Positions 1 through 7,421 of a stretch of 26,932 nt of DNA are shown here, piece after piece. Under the pieces are notes generated by a model, which was given only the letters and a program-made list of their open reading frames with translations, was not told where the DNA came from and did no database searches. The stretch is from CAZNAQ01 sp964585585. Its GTDB lineage: Bacteria > Patescibacteriota > Patescibacteriia > Patescibacteriales > JAGXOH01. Both the position numbers and the translations under genes were made by a program. Every line of letters starts with the position of its first letter. The stretch's first letter is position 1. The stretch lies in NCBI GenBank assembly GCA_964585585.1, contig CAZPEL010000009.1, positions 1-26,932 on the forward strand. Direction: 5' to 3'.

Positions 1-10
1 TAACTCGTTA

Positions 11-80
11 TTATCTGCACTTTTTGCGGGTAAACTGCAAAAATTTGATAGTTATCTGTATAAATGATAAACTGTAAAAA
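11..80. repeat. Imperfect direct and inverted repeats before the recombinase gene
   Basis: Two imperfect copies of a two-part motif lie here: TTATCTG at 11-17 and 52-58, and TAAACTG(C/T)AAAAA at 31-43 and 68-80. The first copy also contains an inverted repeat, TTTTTGC (21-27) and GCAAAAA (37-43), around the 9-nt centre GGGTAAACT. Arms flanking a short centre just upstream of a tyrosine recombinase are compatible with a recombinase binding site, but this is inference only. No clear -35 box was found for the gene, although AT-rich -10-like sequence precedes its ATG. Confidence 0.35.
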
Positions 81-120
81 GTCTATTTGGTGCTTATATT
101 ATATATAAAATAATCCTATT

Positions 121-933
121 ATGCAACCGATACTAAACAAAGCCGAAAGGGAGTTGCGTATTAGAAACTACAGTCCGAAGACAGTTAAAAGTTATTTAAG
201 GTTTATAAAAGAGTATTTGGAATATGTTGATAAAAACAAATTCGAAGATAAAAACGAAGCTATACGCGCCTTTTTGTCTGTAAAGGAAGAGGGTGGATCC
301 TCTTCTCAAACCATAAACCTGGCTTTAAATTCAATTAAATTTTTATACCGGGAAGTTTTAAAAGACGGAAATAAAATTGATTTAAAATACGGCAAAAGAA
401 GCCAAAAACTGCCGGTGGTGTTTAACCGGGAAGAAATCAAAAAAATAATCGCGGCTCCGGAGAACTCGAAACATCGACTTATTTTAAGTTTAGCTTATTC
501 AGCCGGATTGAGGTTAAATGAAATAATAAACTTAAAGGTAGAGGATATAGACATTGAAAATTTATCCTTGCACATCAAAAACGGCAAAGGAAAAAAAGAC
601 AGAGTTACTGTTTTCTCTGGAAAAATTAAAGAGGAGATTCAAAAGTTAAGGGAGGCAAAAAATACAGACGATTATTTGTTTGAAAGCTCCCGGGGAGGCA
701 AGATGAAAGAAAGAACCATACAAAAAATATTTGAAGACGCGCTCAAAAAATCCGGTGTAAAAAAACGGGGCAGTTTTCATTCGCTTCGGCACAGTTTTGC
801 CACCCATTTATTGGAAAACGGAACCGATGTCAGGTATGTCCAAGAATTACTGGGCCATAACAACATTAGAACCACCCAAGCTTATATCAAGGTAATGAAT
901 CCGGGTTTAAAAAATATCCAAAGCCCTTTATGA
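121..933 (+). CDS. Tyrosine recombinase/integrase (XerC/D-like)
   Basis: DNA strand-exchange enzyme of the phage-integrase family. The N-terminal SAM-like core-binding domain spans about residues 1-85 and the catalytic domain about 98-262. The full catalytic set is visible: R131 (in SAGLRLNE), K156 (GKGKKDR), H220 and R223 (HSLRHSFATHL), H246 (LLGHNN) and the nucleophile Y255 (TTQAYIKV). At 270 residues it is slightly shorter than classical XerC/XerD (about 300), so it may be the chromosome-dimer resolvase, an archaeal XerA-like single recombinase, or an integrase. It lacks the extra segment of integron integrases as far as can be judged by eye. The next gene starts inside its stop codon (ATGA), so the two are translationally coupled. 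Repeats just upstream could be its site. Confidence 0.88.
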   Translation: MQPILNKAERELRIRNYSPKTVKSYLRFIKEYLEYVDKNKFEDKNEAIRAFLSVKEEGGSSSQTINLALNSIKFLYREVLKDGNKIDLKYGKRSQKLPVVFNREEIKKIIAAPENSKHRLILSLAYSAGLRLNEIINLKVEDIDIENLSLHIKNGKGKKDRVTVFSGKIKEEIQKLREAKNTDDYLFESSRGGKMKERTIQKIFEDALKKSGVKKRGSFHSLRHSFATHLLENGTDVRYVQELLGHNNIRTTQAYIKVMNPGLKNIQSPL

Positions 934-2114
934 AGTATTTTTTTGTTTTGGGAAAAAATCAAGCGCTGTCTCTGGCTGAACTTTCCTCGGTTTTAAGGGG
1001 TTCCGCTTTGGACTACACGGGCAACGGCATTGCCCTTTTTGATAGTGAAAAAGAGATTGATGCCGAAAAATTGATAAGACAGCTCGGCGGGACCGTAAAG
1101 ATCGGGCGAGTTGAGGACAAATTCGGCATCGGCTCCACGGACGAGATCAAACAATTCGTCTGCGACCTTGTTTGCCGAAAAAGAGAGGCCGCTTCCGGCA
1201 AATTCAAATTCGGGATATCCCAACACGGAAGCACCAACTTAAACACCAAAGATCTGGGCATGGAAGTAAAAACTCACCTTAAAGACAAGGGGTTTAGCTC
1301 CCGTCTGGTTACCAGCAAGGAAAAAAACCTGTCCAGCGTAGTGGTGGAGACCAATAAATTGACCGACAAAGGGATGGAGGTGGTGCTTTTTGAGGCAAAC
1401 GGCCAAGTAATGGTCGGACACACCCTGGCGGTCCAACCCTTTAAGGACCTTTCTTTCCGGGATTACGGCCGGCCGGCCCGGGACAGCCATTCCGGTATGC
1501 TGCCGCCCAAACTGGCCCAGATCCTTATCAACCTGGCCGGAGGCGGAAAAACCGAAAAAAAGACCGTATTGGATCCCTTTTGCGGCTCCGGCACCATCCT
1601 GACCGAGGCCGCTTTGATGGGCTACAAAAACATGATCGGATCTGATGAGTCGGATAAGGCCGTTCAGGATACTCAAAAGAACCTGGAATGGTCAAAAGAA
1701 AAATACGGACTGGAAAATATGGAATACCGGCTGGAAAATATTAAAACGGAAGAGCTGGATCAATTTTTAAACAAAGAAAGTGTGGATCTGGTGGCAACCG
1801 AACCTTACCTGGGCCCGCAGAGAGGAAAAATAAAAACCGGACAAGTTGTCCGGGAATTGGAAGAGCTCTATAGCAGATCGCTTAAGGAGATCGCCCGAGT
1901 CTTGAAAAAGGGTGGCCAGGTAGCTATGGTCTGGCCGGTGTTTGAGAACGGAACCAAGCCGATAGATCCGGACATAGGAGAACTGAGGATCTTAAAACCG
2001 CTACCGGAAAAACTCGGAAAGAATAAAAAACTCATCACAACCAGCAGAAACACTATTGTTTATTCCCGAGAGGGGCAAAAAGTCTGGCGGGAAATAGTGA
2101 TCTTGCAAAAATAA
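930..2114 (+). CDS. TRM11-like THUMP-type RNA (guanine-N2) methyltransferase
   Basis: SAM-dependent RNA methyltransferase resembling the Trm11/UPF0020 family, which makes N2-methylguanosine in tRNA in archaea and eukaryotes. The N-terminus (FFVLGKNQALSLAEL) has the form of the TRMT11 N-terminal region. The RDYGRPARD...GMLPPKLAQ segment at about 178-197 is the family linker. Motif I is DPFCGSGT (215-222), followed by an acidic SAM-ribose site near D239-E240, and the catalytic loop reads TEPYLGP (290-296) in place of the commoner N/D-PPY. The substrate position cannot be read from sequence. It overlaps the recombinase stop by 4 nt, an odd pairing that probably reflects shared transcription rather than shared function. 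A strong hairpin begins at its stop codon. Confidence 0.8.
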   Translation: MKYFFVLGKNQALSLAELSSVLRGSALDYTGNGIALFDSEKEIDAEKLIRQLGGTVKIGRVEDKFGIGSTDEIKQFVCDLVCRKREAASGKFKFGISQHGSTNLNTKDLGMEVKTHLKDKGFSSRLVTSKEKNLSSVVVETNKLTDKGMEVVLFEANGQVMVGHTLAVQPFKDLSFRDYGRPARDSHSGMLPPKLAQILINLAGGGKTEKKTVLDPFCGSGTILTEAALMGYKNMIGSDESDKAVQDTQKNLEWSKEKYGLENMEYRLENIKTEELDQFLNKESVDLVATEPYLGPQRGKIKTGQVVRELEELYSRSLKEIARVLKKGGQVAMVWPVFENGTKPIDPDIGELRILKPLPEKLGKNKKLITTSRNTIVYSREGQKVWREIVILQK

Positions 2115-2146
2115 AAAACCGGCTTTCCGGAAAGCCGGTTTTTTAG
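2114..2146. terminator. Bidirectional intrinsic terminator
   Basis: AACCGGCTTTCC at 2117-2128 and its exact complement GGAAAGCCGGTT at 2129-2140 form a perfect stem. It is flanked by an A-run on the left and a T-run on the right, so it can work on both strands. It lies between the convergent methyltransferase gene (+) and the gene ending at 2156 (-). Confidence 0.88.
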
Positions 2147-2155
2147 ATATATCGA

Positions 2156-2797
2156 TCAATCTGATACTATAAGGGACTGTGAAGCTTGAGCGGCCGGTTC
2201 TATTTTTTTGTCTATATCAGGGGCGGAGACCTGAAAACAAGATTCTCCGGAAAACTCTTTATTTATGTCAGCGCAAGAATAAAAGGCCACTGTGTAAATA
2301 TATTCTCCCGGATCCGGAAAACTGGCCTTGTAAGCTCGATATTGGGAATCATTGAGCAAAAAGGCCCTTAAAACACCGGGGACCTCGCCTTGCAATCTCT
2401 TTTGAAACTCTTTCTCGGAAACACTTTCTCTTATCTCTTCTTTTAAATATCTTCTCTTTTCTCCGGTTATGGGAAGTTCGTATTCCTCTTTTACCGGATA
2501 TTTTACTCTATCCAGGTCCTTTCGGGAGAATTTAACCATATACACTCCCCGGACCTCTTCTTGTAGGGGTTTAATATAATAACTTCCGGCCTTGTCGCCC
2601 AAAACACCCTCTCCCACTTGATAATTCTTCTTGGGGAAATCAATACTTATCTCCACCGGACCCTCGGGGGATGATCTATCTGTTTGGGGTGAAGGTTTTA
2701 AAAAGAATCTCTTAACCCCCGCCACTACTCCTATTAAAAGAATTACCGCCAAAAATACTATTAGTAATTTTAAAAACAGGCCCTTTTTGTCATTCAT
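2156..2797 (-). CDS. Membrane-anchored extracytoplasmic protein of unknown function
   Basis: 213 residues, family not recognised. It has one strongly hydrophobic segment at about residues 7-27 preceded by Lys residues, so it is probably a type II membrane protein with its body outside the cell. The linker at 33-47 is Pro/Ser-rich. The C-terminal part (about 155-192) looks beta-rich, with a PGEYIYTVAFYS stretch and two cysteines (C175, C187) that could form a disulfide; the pattern is reminiscent of an Ig-like strand pair, but that is a guess. It has its own extended -10 promoter and ends at the bidirectional terminator, so it is probably monocistronic. Confidence 0.7.
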   Translation of the reverse strand: MNDKKGLFLKLLIVFLAVILLIGVVAGVKRFFLKPSPQTDRSSPEGPVEISIDFPKKNYQVGEGVLGDKAGSYYIKPLQEEVRGVYMVKFSRKDLDRVKYPVKEEYELPITGEKRRYLKEEIRESVSEKEFQKRLQGEVPGVLRAFLLNDSQYRAYKASFPDPGEYIYTVAFYSCADINKEFSGESCFQVSAPDIDKKIEPAAQASQSLIVSD

Positions 2798-2827
2798 AGA
2801 TTTTATTTTTAGCTTAGTCCTGTTTTT

Positions 2828-2836
2828 ATTATAACA
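2828..2836 (-). promoter_or_regulatory. Extended -10 promoter for the gene starting at 2797
   Basis: On the minus strand the sequence reads TGTTATAAT, an exact TGnTATAAT extended -10 element, about 30 nt before the ATG at 2797. No good -35 hexamer is seen, as is usual for extended -10 promoters. Confidence 0.5.
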
Positions 2837-2863
2837 CTAAGCCCAAAAACGATAAAGAAAGGC

Positions 2864-3928
2864 CTATTTATTGTGAAGGAAATGGCATACATCCCCGTCT
2901 TGAACCACATAATCCTTGCCTTCCAATCCCATCAAACCCTTTTCCTTGGCCGCCTGTTCGCCGCCGGCCTCGATAAAATCTCGCCAATTGATAACCTCTG
3001 CCCTGATAAACCCCTCTTGAATATCAGAGTGGATCCGGCCGGCCGCCTCCGGGGCGGTGGAGCCCTTTTCCGTAGTCCAGGCCTTGGATTCGTCCTGGCC
3101 GGTGGTAAAGAAAGTGATCAGATCCAATAAATTGTAGCAGGACTTGATCAGTCTGTTCAGACCGCTTTCTTGTAGCCCCATTTCCCGGATATAATCAGCC
3201 TGCTCCTCTTCCGGTAAACTGGCTATTTCTTGCTCTAGTTTTATATTCAACTTCAGGGCATTGTCCGGCCAATCAGATACATCCTCGTCCTTATGGCCTT
3301 CGTCCACATTCAAAACATATAAAATAGGTTTGGCGGTCAAAAGATGAAGTTCTTTTATAAACTCCTTCTCCTCTTGGCTTAATTCAATATCCCGAATTGC
3401 AGCACCCTCTCCGAGTTTATCCTTTAATTTTTCCAAAACTTCTTGCTGCCAAGCCGCTTCCTTGCCTCCCCCTTTGGTTTGCTTCTTGGCTTTTTCCAAC
3501 CTCTTTTCCACCGTGGCCAGGTCAGCCAAAATTAATTCCGTACTTATAGTTTCCCGGTCATTGTTGGGATTCACTTGGCCGTCCACATGGATTATATTGC
3601 CGTCCTTGAAGTCTCGAACCACTTCGCAGATAGCGTCGCACTCCCGGATATTGGCCAAGAACTGATTACCCAGGCCCTCGCCTTGGTTAGCGCCCTTAAC
3701 CAGACCGGCAATATCCCAGAACTCAATAGTGGTGGGCAGGACCTGGGCCGGTCGGGAGATCTCGGCTATCTTGTCCAAACGCTCGTCCGGCACCTTGACC
3801 ACGCCCACATTGGGGTCAATGGTGCAAAAGGGATAATTGGAGGCCTCGATCTGTTTTTGGGTTAAAGTGTTGAATAAGGTGGACTTGCCCACATTGGGTA
3901 AGCCCACTATGCCGATTGATAAAGCCAT
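2864..3928 (-). CDS. ychF: YchF/OLA1-family ribosome-associated ATPase
   Basis: Obg-superfamily P-loop NTPase that in other bacteria and eukaryotes prefers ATP, binds ribosomes and is linked to stress and oxidative responses. The P-loop is GLPNVGKST (residues 9-17), G3 is DIAGLVKGA (72-80), and the G4 position reads NVDE (207-210) instead of NKxD, the YchF signature that explains loss of GTP specificity. A coiled-coil-like helical insertion spans about 130-195. The C-terminal TGS domain includes FTTG...WTTEKGSTAPEAAGRIHSDI and FIRAEVI. At 354 residues it is close to the normal length of about 363. The start MALSIGIVG is typical. Its predicted promoter overlaps the stop codon of the upstream gene. 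Confidence 0.95.
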   Translation of the reverse strand: MALSIGIVGLPNVGKSTLFNTLTQKQIEASNYPFCTIDPNVGVVKVPDERLDKIAEISRPAQVLPTTIEFWDIAGLVKGANQGEGLGNQFLANIRECDAICEVVRDFKDGNIIHVDGQVNPNNDRETISTELILADLATVEKRLEKAKKQTKGGGKEAAWQQEVLEKLKDKLGEGAAIRDIELSQEEKEFIKELHLLTAKPILYVLNVDEGHKDEDVSDWPDNALKLNIKLEQEIASLPEEEQADYIREMGLQESGLNRLIKSCYNLLDLITFFTTGQDESKAWTTEKGSTAPEAAGRIHSDIQEGFIRAEVINWRDFIEAGGEQAAKEKGLMGLEGKDYVVQDGDVCHFLHNK

Positions 3929-3946
3929 AAAAATCTATTATTAAAA

Positions 3947-3966
3947 GCCGCAGCAACAGCTACGGC
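3947..3966 (-). other. Stem-loop in the ychF leader
   Basis: Minus-strand RNA GCCGTAGC-TGTT-GCTGCGGC gives an 8-bp stem with one G-U pair and a 4-nt loop. It lies 18 nt before the ychF ATG and starts a few nt after the transcription start predicted from the promoter at 3979-4007. It is followed by TTTTAATAATAG, so it could also act as a weak terminator or attenuator. Confidence 0.5.
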
Positions 3967-3978
3967 GTAATTATTTCA

Positions 3979-4007
3979 AAATTAACTGTTTTCCAAGCAA
4001 CTGTCAA
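3979..4007 (-). promoter_or_regulatory. Promoter for ychF, overlapping the upstream stop codon
   Basis: On the minus strand TTGACA (4007-4002), a 17-nt spacer, then TAATTT (3984-3979). The TGA stop of the gene ending at 4004 lies inside the -35 box. Confidence 0.6.
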
Positions 4008-5074
4008 CGATACAAACTGGGAGAATAGGCATCGGTAAGGAGCATGGCGACATAATACAAGAACATACCGACGGCGCTAAAAACCATACCAACCGCCGCC
4101 AGGATTATAGCGACAAGCAATTTGCTGGTGATCGCTATTTTGATCCCGTTCTTATATCCGGTTTTATAAAACTTCGCCATCAAAAAGACAAAAAGGGCCA
4201 AATTTAAAATCAATCCCAGTAAAAACAAGAAAAAACTAAGAGGGATATTGTTCAAAAAGTTCAGCTTGACCAGAAACTCCACTCCTCCATAAACAAAATC
4301 AAAGACCAACAAAAGGGCGACTATCTTTAAAGAGGTTTCCGTATTAGAAGGAGTGTCGCCCCACCAGTTATTCATTTTATTCAAAACAAAAATGGAAAAG
4401 CCCACTTTCAGAACTAAAAATGCCAGAGAAAAAAGTATCAAAACCAAAAAAAGACCTTTAAAGGGCAGTGGCATATTATTGAACAAGGGGCCGATAAGAC
4501 TGATTGAAAAAAGATAGGTTTTTAAATTCTCCGAAAAGCCCCTTTCCGGCATAACTCCCTCCTCTGTTTCCGGCGGAGTTGTTTTCGCACCTGTTTTTTC
4601 CGGAGACATTTCTTTGCGAACTTTTTTCGAGTATTTTTCCGGAATAACATCGGAACCGTATTTCTTTTTGGCCGCGGCTATCTCTTGCTTTATTTTCTGC
4701 AGGGAAGGGCTTAATTCGCCTTCTCCCTTGGGGTTAAAACCGTTTTGGATCTCTCGACCATCGGAATAACCATCATTGTCGGAGTCCCGGTCATTGATGT
4801 AGGTGGAATATTGCAACTCCTCCCAATTCAAAAGACCGTCTTGGTCATAATCGGCCAAGCCCCTTTTTAGAGCCAAGGATCCATCATCCTCTTTTAGGGA
4901 ATCAAAGAAGGAGTCCACTTTATTCGATTCAATCGCCTCTCCCAGGCCAAAATCAAGAGATCGCCCCCGGGGAGAAGTTTGGTACTCCAAAAAAGTAACC
5001 GTGGCGCCGGCCACCAAAACCGTGATCACCACACCGAGAATAATCTCCCAGATGGAAACCTTCCTGTTATACAT
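4004..5074 (-). CDS. Multi-pass membrane protein with calcium-binding-type (DxDxDG) repeats
   Basis: 356 residues, family not recognised. One membrane segment lies near the N-terminus (about 8-29). An acidic region with two EF-hand/thrombospondin-3-like loops follows: DYDQDGLLNWEE (75-86) and DRDSDNDGYSDG (96-107) followed by REIQNGFNP. A charged Pro/Lys-rich linker spans about 120-180. At least four further hydrophobic segments lie at about 205-233, 248-270, 277-302 and 315-346. Loops of this kind bind Ca2+ in secreted bacterial proteins, so the loop domain is probably outside the membrane. Domain order suggests a Ca2+-responsive or cell-surface-associated membrane protein, but no enzyme motif is visible. 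Start ATG at 5074. Confidence 0.75.
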   Translation of the reverse strand: MYNRKVSIWEIILGVVITVLVAGATVTFLEYQTSPRGRSLDFGLGEAIESNKVDSFFDSLKEDDGSLALKRGLADYDQDGLLNWEELQYSTYINDRDSDNDGYSDGREIQNGFNPKGEGELSPSLQKIKQEIAAAKKKYGSDVIPEKYSKKVRKEMSPEKTGAKTTPPETEEGVMPERGFSENLKTYLFSISLIGPLFNNMPLPFKGLFLVLILFSLAFLVLKVGFSIFVLNKMNNWWGDTPSNTETSLKIVALLLVFDFVYGGVEFLVKLNFLNNIPLSFFLFLLGLILNLALFVFLMAKFYKTGYKNGIKIAITSKLLVAIILAAVGMVFSAVGMFLYYVAMLLTDAYSPSLYR

Positions 5075-5145
5075 AAAAAACGGAAATTAAATTATCCGGA
5101 TAATAATTGCTATTTTAGTATAACATTTGTGGCAATTTTTTTAAA

Positions 5146-5173
5146 TTGACACACTTACTGACTATATTATAAT
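5146..5173 (+). promoter_or_regulatory. Near-consensus sigma-70 promoter
   Basis: TTGACA (5146-5151), 16-nt spacer, TATAAT (5168-5173): both hexamers match the vegetative consensus. It lies about 27 nt before the ATG at 5201. No Shine-Dalgarno sequence is seen, so the leader is very short. Confidence 0.85.
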
Positions 5174-5200
5174 GATACCAGATAAAAAATAATCAATTTT

Positions 5201-5446
5201 ATGGAAAATACAGTTCAAGAGATCTTAAATTTGGTCAAAACCAAAATGAAAGAACAAGGCGCCTACGACCGAGACGCCTATAAACAATTCATTGAGGAAA
5301 CTATAGAGTTCTTTCAGGAAAGGGGAAAGATAACCGAGGATGAAAATGTGGAATTCATCGAGGACAGATTGATGGACATGTGGAATGAGGTCCAGGAATC
5401 CCTGGCCACCGAAGGTTATTCCAAAACCGGAAAGGAAGAATCTTAA
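5201..5446 (+). CDS. Small acidic protein, unknown function
   Basis: 81 residues, strongly acidic and probably all helical, with no membrane segment and no family recognised. It is the only plus-strand gene in the long minus-strand stretch. Evidence that it is real: a consensus promoter placed directly upstream, and Glu/Lys-rich amino-acid use typical of the neighbouring genes. It converges with RNase J, and the two stop codons overlap in the palindrome TTAA (5443-5446), leaving no room for an intergenic terminator. The strong promoter suggests high expression. Confidence 0.75.
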   Translation: MENTVQEILNLVKTKMKEQGAYDRDAYKQFIEETIEFFQERGKITEDENVEFIEDRLMDMWNEVQESLATEGYSKTGKEES

Positions 5447-7338
5447 ACCTTGATCACTACCGGCAGGATCATGGGCCTGCGGTTGGTTTTAGTAAACAAA
5501 AACTGGCCGATCTCGTCCCTGATCCTGTTTTTTATGTGATCCACTTCTACGGCAGAGTTGGATTTGTTGTCCTGAACTATCTTTTTGGCTTTCAACCTGG
5601 TTCCCTCGATAAGGTCTCGGCTTTCTTTCATGTAAACAAATCCTCGGGAAATAATATCCGGATTACCGATAATATCTCCGGTCTTGGAATCAATGGTGGC
5701 AATAACCACCACCATGCCGTCGGCGGACATTACTCGCCTGTCCCGCAATACAATATGAGAAACATCTCCCACTCCCAGACCATCCACCATAACATACTCG
5801 GTCGGGACCCTGGTTTCGGTTAAATTACCTTTTAGCTTGCCGCTGGAAGGTATTTTTTTGAATTCCGCCACTTGGCCATTATCGGCCACAAAAATATTAT
5901 CCTTGGGAATTCCCACTTGCTCCGCCAGATCGGCATGGGCTTTTAACAAATAATGGTTGCCTTCTATGGGCATCAAATAAGACGGTTTTAGCAATCTCAT
6001 CAAAAGCTTTAGATCCTCGGCCTTGGCGTGACCACCGGCATGGACATCCATCATTTCGTAATGAATAATGTCCGCCCCCTGTCTGGTCATGGCATCCTTA
6101 AGATTCTGCACGGTCCGTTCATTTCCCGGAATAACGGAAGAGGAAAAGACAACAGTGTCTCCGTCCTTCAAGCTCACCGACCTATGTTCTCCGTTTACCA
6201 CCCGGTTCAAGAAAGCATTACTTTCCCCCTGGGCTCCGGTTCCCACTATTAAGATCTTGTTGTCCGGGAATTTATTTAAATCCTTATCTTCGATCAATAT
6301 TTTAGGGTCAAATTTAAGATAACCTATCTGGTGAGCCACTTCAATATTATTGCTGATACTTCTACCCTGAAGGTTCACTTTTCGTCCATGCGCTTTGGCC
6401 AAGTCAAAAAGCTTCTGCATCCGACTGAGCTGGGAGGCAAAAGTACCGATAATAACTCTACCTTCGGCCTTTTCGAATATCTTGCCCACCTCGTAACCGA
6501 TAGTGGACTCGGAGACCTGGTACCCCTCGTGGGTGGCATCAGTGGAATCGGACATCAAAAGATCCACCCCTTCGCCGCCCAATTGGGCTATCCGATTCAG
6601 GTCGGCCGGCTTATCATTGACCGGGGAATAATCGATCTTAAAATCTCCGGTGTGGACCACTCGACCGATCGGAGTATCGGCTATAACAGCAAAACAATCC
6701 GGAATGGAGTGATTTACTCGCAGAAAATTCATTTGAAAATTCTGCCCCAGTTTGATCCGGGAATTTTCGTCTATAACCTTAAGATCCAATTGGCTTTTAC
6801 TTTTGAACTCGCTCCACTTGGCTCGGATCAAGCCGGCGGTCAAATTTCCGGTAAACATCGGGGGGTTGCCCAACTTTCCCATTAAATGAGGAATGGCTCC
6901 GATATGATCATAATGACCATGGGTTATGATCACCCCTTTAACCCAGTCCTCTTTTCCTTTAAGATAACTGATATTGGGGATGATGTAGTCAATACCGGGC
7001 ATATCTTCTTCCGGAAACTGCAAACCCATGTCTATGATGATTATTTCCTTGTTATATTCTAACAAGGTCATATTTCTTCCCACTTCCTCCAAGCCGCCCA
7101 GGACTATAACTTTTAGTTTGTTATCCTTTTTGGCGGAGTAAGTTTTACGGGAAGCAGCCCTGGAATAACCAGAGCCGGTTTTCTTCTTGGTTGTAGAAGA
7201 ATTTTTGGTTTTAATTTTGCCGGGGTTTTGTTTCTGGGTTTGAGTACTATTGGAACCCAAAACCATTCCATCCGGCGTCTTAACGAACTCCTTTTCTTTC
7301 GAAGAAAAAGAGGACGAGTCATTTCTGTTACTTAGCAT
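5443..7338 (-). CDS. rnj: Ribonuclease J (beta-CASP metallo-beta-lactamase RNase)
   Basis: Cytoplasmic 5'-to-3' exonuclease and endonuclease of mRNA decay and rRNA maturation. The metallo-beta-lactamase core begins at about residue 75 (VIVLGGLEEVGRNM); metal ligands are in THGHYDHIGAIPHL (H140, H142, D144, H145) and HTGDFKID, followed by SDSTDA. The beta-CASP part carries VFSSSVIPGNE and HAGGHAKAEDL. The C-terminal domain ends in TKTNRRPMILPVVIKV, typical of RNase J. It is 631 residues against about 555 usually; the excess is a low-complexity Lys/Ser/Thr-rich N-terminal extension (about 1-72), perhaps an RNA-binding tail. The fourth metal-motif residue is Tyr (HGHYDH) where Glu is common. The leader holds a perfect-looking hairpin. 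Confidence 0.95.
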   Translation of the reverse strand: MLSNRNDSSSFSSKEKEFVKTPDGMVLGSNSTQTQKQNPGKIKTKNSSTTKKKTGSGYSRAASRKTYSAKKDNKLKVIVLGGLEEVGRNMTLLEYNKEIIIIDMGLQFPEEDMPGIDYIIPNISYLKGKEDWVKGVIITHGHYDHIGAIPHLMGKLGNPPMFTGNLTAGLIRAKWSEFKSKSQLDLKVIDENSRIKLGQNFQMNFLRVNHSIPDCFAVIADTPIGRVVHTGDFKIDYSPVNDKPADLNRIAQLGGEGVDLLMSDSTDATHEGYQVSESTIGYEVGKIFEKAEGRVIIGTFASQLSRMQKLFDLAKAHGRKVNLQGRSISNNIEVAHQIGYLKFDPKILIEDKDLNKFPDNKILIVGTGAQGESNAFLNRVVNGEHRSVSLKDGDTVVFSSSVIPGNERTVQNLKDAMTRQGADIIHYEMMDVHAGGHAKAEDLKLLMRLLKPSYLMPIEGNHYLLKAHADLAEQVGIPKDNIFVADNGQVAEFKKIPSSGKLKGNLTETRVPTEYVMVDGLGVGDVSHIVLRDRRVMSADGMVVVIATIDSKTGDIIGNPDIISRGFVYMKESRDLIEGTRLKAKKIVQDNKSNSAVEVDHIKNRIRDEIGQFLFTKTNRRPMILPVVIKV

Positions 7339-7354
7339 ATTCGTTAGTTAAGAT

Positions 7355-7381
7355 CACTCAAAGTTAAAAAAACTTTAAGTG
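7355..7381 (-). other. Stem-loop in the RNase J leader
   Basis: CACTTAAAGTT and AACTTTGAGTG (minus strand) form an 11-bp stem with one G-U pair and a 5-nt loop, about 17 nt before the start codon. A TAAAAT -10-like hexamer (7396-7391) would place the transcript start almost at the base of the stem. No matching -35 box was found. RNase leaders often carry autoregulatory structures (RNase E is the known case), which makes this worth noting. Confidence 0.5.
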
Positions 7382-7421
7382 GATGAATTAATTTTAATTT
7401 TTACAAAGAGATCTTATATTA

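Noticed and set aside
5201..7338. Toxin-antitoxin pair made of the small acidic protein and its neighbour
   Set aside because: The genes are convergent, not an operon, and the neighbour is clearly RNase J.
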